From an uncultured Sphingomonas sp. (lineage in GTDB: Bacteria; Pseudomonadota; Alphaproteobacteria; Sphingomonadales; Sphingomonadaceae): a stretch of DNA of 43,116 bases. The position numbers were made by a program, and so were the translations under genes. The number at the start of each line of letters is the position of its first letter. Within the stretch, counting starts at the first letter, position 1. The notes beneath the pieces were generated by a model. The model was not told the origin of the DNA and ran no database searches. It saw nothing but the letters and a program-made list of their open reading frames with translations. The stretch spans positions 1 to 43,116 of the forward strand of contig NZ_CAMLAC010000007.1 in NCBI RefSeq assembly GCF_946477935.1, in the 5' to 3' direction. Of this stretch, positions 9,149-17,074 are shown one piece after another.

Positions 9149-10585
9149 ATGCGAAGTTCGTTGGGCGGCGCGGCGCTGGCGCTGCTCGGTGTCGTGGCAT
9201 GTGCGGGTGGCGGGCAGGCGCAGCAGGTCGATGTCGGCGCCTCCCCGCCCCCACCCGAATCCGCACAGCAACCGCCGGAGCCCAGCACCGCCGACACACG
9301 GCGCCAGCCCAATACCGGCGCGGGCCGCGCGACGCGGCAGCGCGACACCTCTCCCTCCGCGCTGATCGGCGACACGCAGAGCGCACCACCACCGGGCCTC
9401 ATCGGCGACTGGCAGGAGATTCGCACCCGTCTCGGCCGTCGCGGCATCGGCCTGACCGCGCGCTACGCATCGGAAAGCGGCTACAACTTCGCCGGCGGCA
9501 CGCGGAAGCTGTTCCGCGAAACGGGCCAGTTCGACATCGGCACGTTGCTCGACCTCGAAAAGATCGTCGGGGTGAAGGGCGGTGCCCTCCAGGCGACGGT
9601 GACATGGCGGCGTGGCTTCGATCTCACCCGGGATGCAGGGCTTGGCACGCTGCAGCAGGTGCAGGAGGTGTATGGCCGCGGCCAGACGGTGCGCGTGACG
9701 CAGCTCTGGTACGAACAGAAGATCGGTTCTGCCGTGGAGATCAAGCTGGGCCGCACCAATCCCGGCGAGGATTTCGCCGTCTTCTCCTGCCACTTCATGA
9801 ATCTCAGTTTCTGCGGGGCGCAGCCGGGCAGCCTGAACGGCGATTATTGGCAGAACTGGCCGGTCGGCCAATGGGGCGCGCGCATTCGCATCGACATGGC
9901 GAACGGCTTCTACGCCCAGACCGCCGCTTACGAGATCAACCCGCGCAATCTTCGCAACGACTTTTTCATCGCGCATTTCAAGGGTGCCACGGGCGTGCTG
10001 CTGCCCCTGGAGGGCGGCTGGTCGCGCGGTGGCGACGAAGGCAAGGTCGGTTCGTACAAGATCGGCGGCTGGCTCGCGACCGAGAATGGCGACGATGTGT
10101 TCCTGGACATCAACCGCCGCCCGATCGTCATCACCGGCATGGATCCGCTGCGCCGCGACAGCCGCTACGGCGTGTATTTCACGATGCAGCAGCAACTGAC
10201 CGGCGAGTCGAAGGACGGCAAGGCGATGAACGGCCTGTCGATGTTCGCCAACGTCACCCAGGCGGATCGCAGGACCAGCGTCACCGACAATCAGATCTCG
10301 CTCGGGCTGTTCTACAAGGGGCTGGTGCCGCACGTACCGGGCGACGTGCTTGGCTTCGGCGTGGCACGGACCAACGTCAACGGCCGCGTCGCGGCGGGAC
10401 AGCGGCTCGATCCCACCCGCCCGGCGGTGCAGGGCGCCGAATATGCGGCAGAGATCTATTACAGCATCCATCCCGCCGACTGGCTCGAGATGCGGCCCAA
10501 CCTGCAATATATTCATCATCCCGGCGGCGTCGCGTCTGCCGACGATGTCGGCGTATTGGGCATGAAGGCGGCGATCACGCTGTAA
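9149..10585 (+). CDS. Carbohydrate-selective porin, OprB-like
   Basis: The 478-residue product has a Sec-type signal sequence, with a likely cut after GGQAQ. VVAC at residues 15-18 also resembles a lipobox. A low-complexity Pro/Gln/Ser/Thr-rich stretch of about 50 residues follows. The main body alternates short amphipathic strands with aromatic residues: WQEIRTRLGRRGIGLTARY, LGRTNPGEDFAVF, FYAQTAAYEINPRN and a late YAAEIYYSIHPADWLEMRPN. It ends VLGMKAAITL. This is the pattern of the OprB family, outer-membrane channels for sugars and other small solutes. No sugar-catabolism genes are nearby, so the substrate cannot be inferred. The ATG sits 15 bases after a dyad symmetry. Confidence 0.82.
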   Translation: MRSSLGGAALALLGVVACAGGGQAQQVDVGASPPPPESAQQPPEPSTADTRRQPNTGAGRATRQRDTSPSALIGDTQSAPPPGLIGDWQEIRTRLGRRGIGLTARYASESGYNFAGGTRKLFRETGQFDIGTLLDLEKIVGVKGGALQATVTWRRGFDLTRDAGLGTLQQVQEVYGRGQTVRVTQLWYEQKIGSAVEIKLGRTNPGEDFAVFSCHFMNLSFCGAQPGSLNGDYWQNWPVGQWGARIRIDMANGFYAQTAAYEINPRNLRNDFFIAHFKGATGVLLPLEGGWSRGGDEGKVGSYKIGGWLATENGDDVFLDINRRPIVITGMDPLRRDSRYGVYFTMQQQLTGESKDGKAMNGLSMFANVTQADRRTSVTDNQISLGLFYKGLVPHVPGDVLGFGVARTNVNGRVAAGQRLDPTRPAVQGAEYAAEIYYSIHPADWLEMRPNLQYIHHPGGVASADDVGVLGMKAAITL

Positions 10586-10658
10586 CCTTCGGAACCGATG
10601 AAATTCAGTGCGGGTTCAACGCCGCCATGGCAGGCGTGGACGCTTGAAGGAGATGTGC

Positions 10659-11282
10659 ATGATCGTTTCGCGTTTCATTCTGGCCCCCGTGGCGGCCGCG
10701 GTGGCGTTCGCGCCCACCGCATTGCCGGCGCAGGCGACCGGCGACCTGGCCGCGGTGCAGCGGCATCTCCAATCGGTGACGACGATGACCGCCGACTTCA
10801 GCCAGACGGACCGCGCCGGCAAGGTGCTGACCGGTACGCTGACGCTGAAGAAGCCGGGCAAGATCCGCTTCCAATATGAAAAGGGCGTACCCCTGCTGAT
10901 CGTCGCGGAGGGTGGCGCACTGACCTTCATCGACTATTCGGTGCGGCAGGTGCAGCGCTGGCCGATCCGCAACTCGCCGCTGGGCGTGTTGCTCGATCCC
11001 AATCGCGACATCACGCGCTACGCAAAGATCGTTCCCAGCACCGACCAGCGTCTGGTCTCCGTCGAGGCGAACGACCCGAAGCATCCCGAATATGGCCGCA
11101 TCACGCTGGTCTTCGCGCGCGATTCGGCGGCGCCGGCCGGATTGATGCTGCAAGGTTGGGTGGCGCTCGACAGCCAGAACAACCGCACCACGATTCGTCT
11201 GTCCAATCAGCGCTTCGGCATGCCGGTGAGCGACAGTACGTTCCGATGGAACGACCCGCGGAGAGGCGGCCGGCAAAACTGA
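10659..11282 (+). CDS. lolA: Outer-membrane lipoprotein carrier LolA
   Basis: A 207-residue periplasmic protein with an N-terminal signal sequence (FILAPVAAAVAFAPTALPAQA). The mature part begins DLAAVQRHLQSVTTMTADFSQTD and continues with LTGTLTLKKPGKIRFQYEKG, the opening strands of the LolA/LolB half-barrel. LolA takes lipoproteins from the inner-membrane LolCDE exporter and hands them to the outer-membrane receptor. Two ATGs lie six bases apart; the second (10659) is preferred because AAGGAG at 10647-10652 is six bases upstream, while it directly touches the first. The gap after the porin gene is only 73 bases, so the two might be cotranscribed, though no functional link is obvious. A weak TGAAAC/GTTTCA hairpin lies just after the stop. 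Confidence 0.93.
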   Translation: MIVSRFILAPVAAAVAFAPTALPAQATGDLAAVQRHLQSVTTMTADFSQTDRAGKVLTGTLTLKKPGKIRFQYEKGVPLLIVAEGGALTFIDYSVRQVQRWPIRNSPLGVLLDPNRDITRYAKIVPSTDQRLVSVEANDPKHPEYGRITLVFARDSAAPAGLMLQGWVALDSQNNRTTIRLSNQRFGMPVSDSTFRWNDPRRGGRQN

Positions 11283-11435
11283 ACTGAAACCAACAGTTTC
11301 ATTCATCCGCGCGACAGGTAGGCACGCCTAATACCGGTCTTGCGGTTGTGGAGCGTCCGGGATTTCCCCCCTGTTGCCCGGATTGTTGACCACATCCCGC
11401 CTGCGTGACGAACGCTAGGTCGGCCCTCGCTCCAT

Positions 11436-11456
11436 GCCCCCGGAGCGGGGGCCTTT
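11436..11456 (+). terminator. Putative rho-independent terminator after lolA
   Basis: GCCCCCG (11436-11442) and CGGGGGC (11446-11452) form a very stable 7-bp stem with a 3-base loop, followed by CTTT. The T-run is short and the hairpin is about 150 bases after the lolA stop, so the call is tentative. Confidence 0.4.
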
Positions 11457-11457
11457 C

Positions 11458-11498
11458 TGCGAGTGGCCTTGGCGGGCAAGCCTGCCCAGCCACTCGCA
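11458..11498. repeat. Perfect 10-bp inverted repeat with nested stem
   Basis: TGCGAGTGGC (11458-11467) and GCCACTCGCA (11489-11498) pair perfectly. The 21-base interior contains a further partly self-complementary GGCGGGC/GCCTGCC pair, so the whole could form one long hairpin. It lies directly after the putative terminator and about 115 bases before xth. Function unknown. Confidence 0.6.
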
Positions 11499-11614
11499 CG
11501 GCCGGGGGCAAAGCCTCTCCGACGACGCGGGCTTCGCCTGCGGCGTGCTCCCACGCTTCAAACCCCTCCGCCGGAACCTTGCCCGCCCCACCGCCCCCGC
11601 CTAGATGCGGACGC

Positions 11615-12397
11615 GTGAAGATCGTCTCCTGGAACATCAATTCGGTCCGCTTCCGGATCGCCATCGTCGAGCAGTTTGTGCGCGAGGTCGAACCCGACAT
11701 CCTGTGCCTTCAGGAAACGAAGGTAATCGATGGCGACTTCCCCCATGATGCGTTCCGCGCGCTCGGCTATCGCCATATCGTGATCCACGGCCAGCGCATG
11801 CATCACGGCGTCGCGATCCTGTCGCGCGTGCCGATCGTCGAAGACGACCGGCTGGACTGGCAGGCAAATCGCGAGGCGCGGCATGTCGGCGTACGCCTGC
11901 CGAACGGCGTGCGGCTGGAAAATGTCTATATCCCGGCCGGTGGTGACGTTCCCGATCGCGACGTGAATCCGAAATTCGGGCAGAAGCTCGATTTCCTCGG
12001 CCGCATGATCGATTGGTCGCAGGCGCTGGATTGCCCGACGATTTTGACCGGCGACTTCAACATCGCACCACTCGAGTCGGACGTGTGGAGCCACAAGCAA
12101 CTGCTCGATGTCGTCAGCCACACCCCGATCGAGGTCGAGACATTGGCAAGGCTTCAGGCGTCGAACGACTGGGTCGATCTCGGCCGACATTTCGTACCCG
12201 CACCGACCCGGCTCTATACCTGGTGGAGCTACCGCGCGAAGGATTGGGCCGCCTCCGATCGCGGTCGCCGCCTCGATCACATGTGGGCGACACGCGACGT
12301 AGCGGCGCAGGCGACGGCGCATACCGTGTTCGAGGCGTGCCGCAGCTGGCTGAAACCGTCCGATCACATTCCGATCATGACCGAGTTCGACTGGTGA
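11615..12397 (+). CDS. xth: Exodeoxyribonuclease III
   Basis: The 260-residue product is an AP endonuclease and 3'-5' exonuclease of the exonuclease-endonuclease-phosphatase fold, acting in base excision repair. It begins KIVSWNINSVRFR. The metal-binding glutamate is in LQETK (about Glu34), the catalytic GDFNIAP motif is at 146-152, and the C-terminal SDHIPIM gives the active-site Asp-His pair. The start is GTG at 11615, because homology begins there; the long open extension upstream is low-complexity and an ATG at 11604 is out of frame. Its stop overlaps the GTG start of ribA (GTGA), so the two are coupled although they act in different pathways. Confidence 0.93.
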   Translation: MKIVSWNINSVRFRIAIVEQFVREVEPDILCLQETKVIDGDFPHDAFRALGYRHIVIHGQRMHHGVAILSRVPIVEDDRLDWQANREARHVGVRLPNGVRLENVYIPAGGDVPDRDVNPKFGQKLDFLGRMIDWSQALDCPTILTGDFNIAPLESDVWSHKQLLDVVSHTPIEVETLARLQASNDWVDLGRHFVPAPTRLYTWWSYRAKDWAASDRGRRLDHMWATRDVAAQATAHTVFEACRSWLKPSDHIPIMTEFDW

Positions 12398-13443
12398 GTG
12401 ACGCCCGCGCCGCCGCCCGCGCGATCGATGCCCTGCGCCGCGGCTGGCCGATCGCGATCGACGGCATCACGCTGCTCGCGGTGGAAACCGCCGACCCGAT
12501 GCGGCTGGCGGCTTTCGATACCGAGGGGGCCGCGGGCATCCTGATCTCGTCGGGCCGCGCCGCGACGCTGAAGCTTGCCAATCAGGTGGAAGCGGCCGAT
12601 CCCGACTCGCCGGTTCTGGTCGAGCGCGCGCCGTGGATCGACTTTCCTGCCGCCACGGCGCTGGCCGATCCGCAGCTCGATCTCGCGACGCCGCTGAAAG
12701 GGCCGTATCGCACGCTGCATCTACCCGATGCGCGACCGGCAAGTGCGGCCCTACGCCTTGCCCGCATCGCAGGACTGCTGCCTGCCTTTTTCCTTGGCGG
12801 CACCCAGGCGCCGGAGGTCGCGCTGACCGCAACCGATATCGATCTGCACGAAGATGCCGAGCGGCTCGCCATCGCCACCCGCGCACGCCTGCCCGTCGCG
12901 GGGGCGGAGGATGCCGAGATCGTCGCCTTCCGTTCCCCGGAGAGCGCGGACGAGCATATCGCGCTGCTGATCGGCCAACCGAGTGGCGTGCCGCCGTTGG
13001 TGCGGCTCCACAGCGAATGCCTGACCGGTGACGTGCTGGGCAGCCTGAAATGCGATTGCGGTCCGCAACTCCATGCCGCGATCCACGCTATCGCCGACGC
13101 TGGCTGGGGCATCCTGCTCTATCTACGGCAGGAGGGGCGCGGCATCGGGCTGGTCAACAAGCTGCGCGCGTACCGGTTGCAGGATCAGGGATTCGACACC
13201 GTCGATGCCAACACCCGGCTTGGCTTTGCGATCGATGCGCGCGACTTTGGGGTGGCGGCGCGGATGCTGGCGCTATTGGGACAGAATGAGGTGCGGCTGC
13301 TGACCAACAACCCCGCCAAGGTCGCTGGACTGGAGGCGGCCGGCATCGCCGTGGCGCAGCGTGTCCCCCACAAACTGCCCCCGAATCCGCACAATGCCCA
13401 GTATCTCGCCACCAAGCGCGATCGGACGGGTCACCAGTTGTAG
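12394..13443 (+). CDS. ribA: GTP cyclohydrolase II
   Basis: This 349-residue enzyme opens GTP to start riboflavin synthesis. The C-terminal half is canonical: the zinc-binding cysteines in SECLTGDVLGSLKCDCG (Cys209, Cys220, Cys222), LRQEGRGIGL at about 244-253, LGFAIDARDFGVAARML, and RLLTNNPAKVAGLEAAGI. The first 190 or so residues are an extension that is not a recognisable RibB (DHBP synthase) domain, since the acidic RibB motifs are absent. Similar long forms are common in alphaproteobacteria, where the extension has no clear assigned role. The GTG start overlaps the xth stop. The stop is only six bases from the end of the converging unknown gene. Confidence 0.92.
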   Translation: MSDARAAARAIDALRRGWPIAIDGITLLAVETADPMRLAAFDTEGAAGILISSGRAATLKLANQVEAADPDSPVLVERAPWIDFPAATALADPQLDLATPLKGPYRTLHLPDARPASAALRLARIAGLLPAFFLGGTQAPEVALTATDIDLHEDAERLAIATRARLPVAGAEDAEIVAFRSPESADEHIALLIGQPSGVPPLVRLHSECLTGDVLGSLKCDCGPQLHAAIHAIADAGWGILLYLRQEGRGIGLVNKLRAYRLQDQGFDTVDANTRLGFAIDARDFGVAARMLALLGQNEVRLLTNNPAKVAGLEAAGIAVAQRVPHKLPPNPHNAQYLATKRDRTGHQL

Positions 13444-13448
13444 GCCGC

Positions 13449-14243
13449 TCAGTCGTCCTCGCGCAGCTTGCGCAGGCGGCCATATACCCCGCGGCATTCG
13501 CGGGACGGCCCGATCGCCCAGCTTCGATCCGCCGCCTGTTGCGCCAAATCGAGATGCGTGGAATCGCGGCGCAATTCGTACAGGTCCAGCCACAAGGCGG
13601 CGCGCTGGGTGAACAGCACCCCTTGCGCCGAGGGGGCCAGGTCATGGTCATTGCGGCGCAGGATTTCGGTACCGGCCAGGGCGTTCTCGATCTCGCCCAG
13701 TTCGCGCAAACACGCGACATGCTCGATCAGGATGTCGGCCGGGATGCTGCTCCCCGCCAGCCGGCGCCAATGATCGGTAAAGCGCAGGACGATGCGTGGC
13801 GATCCATATTTGCGTGCCAGCGCGGTCGTTCGCCGCCGATCGGCCAGCTTGGGCAACACGCCGCGTTCGATGCCCTCGATCGCCTGCGCCAGATCGGCGA
13901 TATCGCCTGCCTCGATCCGGCCGGCCATGCCGAATGTCGCGATCCGCCGCACCCCCGCTTCGCGCGCACGGTCGTCCTCGGTGACATTCGATTCGATCGC
14001 TGCCCGCAGTCGGCCATCGGTGCTGACGACGTAGCGCCCGCGCAATGGGTAGGCGCGGACATGGCCCGCGCGATCCTCGACATGGATCTGCAAGGCCTGG
14101 CCGTCGCACGACCGGATGATCACCGCAGCGTCGGGATCGTCCCGGTAAACGCTGCATCCCGGCAGCGCGGCCAGGATCGCCGCGGCACCGGGACGGACAA
14201 GCAGGTCGGCGATCGCATCGCCCTCAAACTCATCCTCCTCCAT
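13449..14243 (-). CDS. Unknown protein with TPR-like C-terminus
   Basis: I do not recognise this 264-residue protein. It starts MEEDEFEGDAIADLL. The middle holds beta-rich segments (RGYVV-like strands, then RIATFGMAGRIEAGD). The C-terminal 80 residues are helical with repeated acidic and alanine-rich turns (VACLRELGEIENALAGTEIL, then QRAALWLDLYELR and DLAQQAADRSW), suggesting two or three TPR-like helical pairs. No signal peptide or membrane segment is seen. The ATG at 14243 is chosen because a GGGGGAG lies just upstream and the preceding open frame overlaps the HAD gene. It follows the HAD gene by 19 bases and is probably the last gene of a yggS-HAD-unknown operon. Confidence 0.75.
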   Translation of the reverse strand: MEEDEFEGDAIADLLVRPGAAAILAALPGCSVYRDDPDAAVIIRSCDGQALQIHVEDRAGHVRAYPLRGRYVVSTDGRLRAAIESNVTEDDRAREAGVRRIATFGMAGRIEAGDIADLAQAIEGIERGVLPKLADRRRTTALARKYGSPRIVLRFTDHWRRLAGSSIPADILIEHVACLRELGEIENALAGTEILRRNDHDLAPSAQGVLFTQRAALWLDLYELRRDSTHLDLAQQAADRSWAIGPSRECRGVYGRLRKLREDD

Positions 14244-14262
14244 CCCCCGCTCCCCCAAGAGA

Positions 14263-14934
14263 TCAGTCGTCCAGACCAAGCGCCGCCCGCACCTCGGCAA
14301 AGTCATGCGCGATCGTTTGTACGCCGAGCGCGCGCAGCCGCGCGTCATGGCCGATTCCGCAATGCTGCCCGGCACACAGGCCGATGACGAACGCGCCACT
14401 CGCCACCGCGCCCGTGGCGCCCACCGGCGAGTCCTCCAGGATCGCGCAGGCATCGATCGGCACGCCCAGCCGGTCGGCAGCAAAAAGGTAAAGGTCGGGC
14501 GCCGGCTTGCCCCGCGCGACATGCTCGCGCCCGCTATAGACATGCTCGCCAAACAGTTCGCGCAGCCCGATATGGCGCAGGTGCCGGTCGATCCAGTCGC
14601 TATGGCTGGAAGAGACGATCGCCTTGGGCAGACTGGCCGGCAGCGAGCGGACGAAGGCGATCGCCCCGGCCACCGCATCCACGCCCGCCTCCATCACCCG
14701 CCGGTTCTCCACCTCGCGCGCCTCGCGGAAGCTGTCAGGCAGCGCCCGGCCGATCCGTGCCTCTATCGCCGACACGAAATCCGGCCCGGCCAGTCCCATG
14801 TAATGCGCCATCGCCTCTTCGGGCGTGTGCGGGTGCCCATTGGCGCTCAGCCACTCGGCGAGATGGCGGTTGCCCTCATATTCGCTCTCGATCAGGACGC
14901 CGTCAAAATCGAACAGGAGCGCGTCGTACTTCAT
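14263..14934 (-). CDS. HAD-superfamily phosphatase (subfamily IA)
   Basis: The 223-residue enzyme has all the HAD signatures: the nucleophile motif LLFDFDGVLIES (Asp9 and Asp11), a SSSH motif II near residue 108, the conserved lysine in ARGKPAPDLY, and the acidic motif ILEDSPVGATGA. A helical cap domain sits between motifs I and II. The closest families are phosphoglycolate phosphatase and beta-phosphoglucomutase-like hydrolases; the true substrate cannot be assigned from sequence. Its ATG overlaps the stop of the upstream YggS gene, and an unknown gene follows 19 bases later, so all three are likely one transcript. Confidence 0.87.
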   Translation of the reverse strand: MKYDALLFDFDGVLIESEYEGNRHLAEWLSANGHPHTPEEAMAHYMGLAGPDFVSAIEARIGRALPDSFREAREVENRRVMEAGVDAVAGAIAFVRSLPASLPKAIVSSSHSDWIDRHLRHIGLRELFGEHVYSGREHVARGKPAPDLYLFAADRLGVPIDACAILEDSPVGATGAVASGAFVIGLCAGQHCGIGHDARLRALGVQTIAHDFAEVRAALGLDD

Positions 14935-15596
14935 GCCCGCGCTCCGAACAGTGCGCTGCCGATGCGGACATGCGTCGCCCCCATCGTCACCGCGGTTTCG
15001 AAATCCTCGCTCATGCCCATGCTCAGGTCCTCCAGCCCATGATCCCGCGCCAGTTTGGCGAGTAGCGCGAAATACGGGGCCGCATCCAATCCCGCCGGCG
15101 GCACCGCCATAAGGCCCTTTATCGGCAACCCCGCTCCCCGCGCCTCGGCCAGCAAGGCCGGCAGATCGGCGATGGCACAGCCACCCTTCTGCGCCTCTTC
15201 ACCGATGTTGACCTGGATGAAGCAGTCCGGTCGGCGATCCTGCCGCACCATCGCCTCGGCCAGCGCCTGCACCAGTGATGGGCGATCAACGCTATGGATC
15301 GCATCGAACAGCGCCACGGCGTCGGCCGCCTTGTTCGACTGAAGTTGCCCGACCAGATGCAGCACGACATCGGGATGCGCGTCGCGCAGCGCGGGCCACT
15401 TGGTTTGCGCCTCCTGCACGCGGTTCTCGCCGAACACGCGGTGCCCTGCGGCCAGCAGGGGCAGGATCGCCTCGGGGGTTTGCGTCTTGGAGATCGCGAT
15501 CAATGTCACTGCACCGGGCCGACGGTCGGCGATGCGGGCGGATCGGGCGATACGGTCGGTGATGGCGGCGAGTGCGCCGGCGCTGTCCTCGGTCAT
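14931..15596 (-). CDS. YggS/PLPBP-family PLP homeostasis protein
   Basis: A 221-residue single-domain TIM-barrel protein that carries pyridoxal phosphate and helps keep free PLP and amino-acid pools in balance. The PLP-binding lysine is in TLIAISKTQ (Lys37). Other family landmarks are FGENRVQEAQTKW, HLVGQLQSNKA, VNIGEEAQKGG, LMAVPP and the phosphate-binding end LSMGMSEDFETAVTMGATHVRIG. The ATG at 15596 is chosen from homology; the frame continues open upstream without similarity. It is divergent from the thiamine-phosphate-synthase-like gene, with only 22 bases between the two start codons, so the two promoters must overlap or lie in each other's coding region. It heads a three-gene operon. 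Confidence 0.92.
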   Translation of the reverse strand: MTEDSAGALAAITDRIARSARIADRRPGAVTLIAISKTQTPEAILPLLAAGHRVFGENRVQEAQTKWPALRDAHPDVVLHLVGQLQSNKAADAVALFDAIHSVDRPSLVQALAEAMVRQDRRPDCFIQVNIGEEAQKGGCAIADLPALLAEARGAGLPIKGLMAVPPAGLDAAPYFALLAKLARDHGLEDLSMGMSEDFETAVTMGATHVRIGSALFGARA

Positions 15597-15618
15597 GCCG
15601 CGCGCTATAAGCCGGGCG

Positions 15619-16170
15619 ATGGCCCACCGATACCCCGTGACCTGGCTGATGACCGACGAACGGCTGGGCAATGCGCTATGGCGTGCGCTCGGTGCGCTGC
15701 CGCCGGGATCGGGCGTCGTGTTCCGCCACTATGCCACCCCGCGCCGCGCCCGCCATGCGCTGCTGCGTCGCGTATGGCGGCTGACGCGGGCGAGGCGACT
15801 CGTTTTGGTGGTGGCCCGTGGTCCCGCGATCGGTGAAGGCCGTCATGGGGCCACCTGTCCGGGCGGGCTCACGACCTGGCCGGCGCATGACGAACGCGAG
15901 GCGATCGCCGGATGGCGTGCCGGGGCCAACATGCTGTTCGTCTCACCGATCCACGCCACCCGCTCGCATCCGGGCGAACGCACACTCGGCGCAGGCAAGG
16001 CCGCACGGATCGGCACAGGTCTGAACCTTCCCCGTATCGCCCTGGGCGGGATGACCGCACGAAGGTTCAGGCGGTTACGCGGATTTCATGGATGGGCGGC
16101 GATCGACGCCTGGCTGCCCCGTCCGGACCAGAAACGGCCAGATCAGAACCGGAAAGCGGTGCCCAGATAA
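15619..16170 (+). CDS. Thiamine phosphate synthase/TenI-like protein
   Basis: A 183-residue protein related to ThiE, which joins the thiazole and pyrimidine phosphates of thiamine. The second half fits well: ANMLFVSPIHATRSHPGERTL, then LPRIALGGMTARRFRRL and the following HGWAAIDAWL. The first half is shortened and lacks the usual ThiE substrate motif around GxxxVQLREK. It instead has VVFRHYATPRRAR, so this may be a regulatory or specialised paralogue and not the biosynthetic enzyme. No other thiamine gene is nearby. The start lies 22 bases from the divergent yggS start. Its last 28 bases overlap the end of the converging outer-membrane protein gene. Confidence 0.75.
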   Translation: MAHRYPVTWLMTDERLGNALWRALGALPPGSGVVFRHYATPRRARHALLRRVWRLTRARRLVLVVARGPAIGEGRHGATCPGGLTTWPAHDEREAIAGWRAGANMLFVSPIHATRSHPGERTLGAGKAARIGTGLNLPRIALGGMTARRFRRLRGFHGWAAIDAWLPRPDQKRPDQNRKAVPR

Positions 16171-16850
16171 ACAGCTTGGCTGTCGCGGCGTTCGTCGACG
16201 CGCGTCAGGCGCTCACGATCGGAACGATACCGCACGCCCGCCGTCACATCCAGATTGCGGGTCAGCGAATAGGAGCCGCCCACATCCAGCGCATAGCTGG
16301 ACATGTCATCGACCAGTGCCGGACCATTCTGCATCGGCCGGTCAGCCATCGCCTTCACCCGACCGGTGAAGCGCGTGCCCGAATAGCTGACCGCGACATC
16401 GGCCGCCTCACGGCTGCCGGGCAGGCCGGCCAGATCGACGCGATTGACATCGCCGGACACCGCGAACTGCTTCCAGCCCACTGCGACGCCCAGATTATAG
16501 GAGATCGGCGTCAGCCCCACGACCGGTGAAGTGACCGCAGCGACCTTGGTATCGGAGGATCGGCTGGTCTGCGCCTTCACCGCGACGCTGACCGAACGAT
16601 TCCCGCGCTGAGTCTCGGCAGGGGTAAAGCGGAAATCGCCCGCATCGATTCCACCGCGGGCAAAGACGGCGGCGAGTCGCGGATCGGCTGAAGACGGTGT
16701 GAACCCCGCCCCTCCACGGAAGGAAAAGCTCGCGCGCTTCGGCGGCAGCTTGTTGCGTACCTCGGTAGCGCCGAAGGCGGGCGCGACAAGGGCGCCGGCA
16801 GCGACCAGCGCTCCCGCAGCAATCCCAATCATCACCCGACCGATCTTCAC
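16143..16850 (-). CDS. Probable outer-membrane beta-barrel protein
   Basis: I cannot name a family for this 235-residue protein, but its layout is clear. The first 27 residues are a signal sequence (VMIGIAAGALVAAGALVAPAFGA). The mature part has glycine- and aromatic-rich alternating strands (ISYNLGVAVGWKQFAVSGD, VSYSGTRFTGRVK, YALDVGGSYSL, DVTAGVRYRSDRERL). The final residues AVYLGTAFRF end in phenylalanine, the usual signal for the Bam machinery. A single porin-like barrel of eight to ten strands is likely. The preferred start is GTG at 16850, which places the signal peptide at the N-terminus and has GAGGGG upstream. The frame is open to 16916. It is divergent from the DUF3576 lipoprotein gene. 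Confidence 0.72.
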   Translation of the reverse strand: MKIGRVMIGIAAGALVAAGALVAPAFGATEVRNKLPPKRASFSFRGGAGFTPSSADPRLAAVFARGGIDAGDFRFTPAETQRGNRSVSVAVKAQTSRSSDTKVAAVTSPVVGLTPISYNLGVAVGWKQFAVSGDVNRVDLAGLPGSREAADVAVSYSGTRFTGRVKAMADRPMQNGPALVDDMSSYALDVGGSYSLTRNLDVTAGVRYRSDRERLTRVDERRDSQAVYLGTAFRF

Positions 16851-16950
16851 GACCGAACCCCTCAGCTCCCCTGTGGAAGATGCGCCTAACACGAAATGCC
16901 CCGGTAGCGATCCCATTCAAGAGGAGAGTTATACGATTTGCATGCGAATC

Positions 16951-16976
16951 TGTAGGAGTGTTGCAATACTCCCACA
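16951..16976. promoter_or_regulatory. Imperfect 26-bp palindrome in a divergent promoter region
   Basis: TGT-A-GGAGT (16951-16959) is mirrored by ACTCC-C-ACA (16968-16976) around an 8-base centre. It lies between two divergent genes, about 100 bases from each start. The size and spacing suit a dimeric regulator's operator, but no regulator can be named. Confidence 0.4.
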
Positions 16977-17074
16977 ATGGATGGCCATCAGCGCGGCGCC
17001 GCCACCGCTTGCCGGGGTGACGGCGCCCCTGTAGAGGCCATATCAACCCTTATTCCTATTTCAGGATGTTGCCG

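Larger units (their letters stand above)
11283..11614. other. Gene-free stretch with two strong hairpins
   Basis: I see no convincing gene here, although the xth frame stays open back to 11405 with low-complexity, non-homologous sequence. Three structures are visible: a weak TGAAAC/GTTTCA hairpin just after lolA, a GC hairpin at 11436-11452 followed by CTTTCT, and a perfect 10-bp inverted repeat at 11458-11498. No tRNA fold was recognised. Confidence 0.6.

Noticed and set aside
12013..12393. Upstream extension of the ribA frame
   Set aside because: It lies over the xth coding region and has no ribA homology; the GTG at 12394 overlapping the xth stop is the real start.
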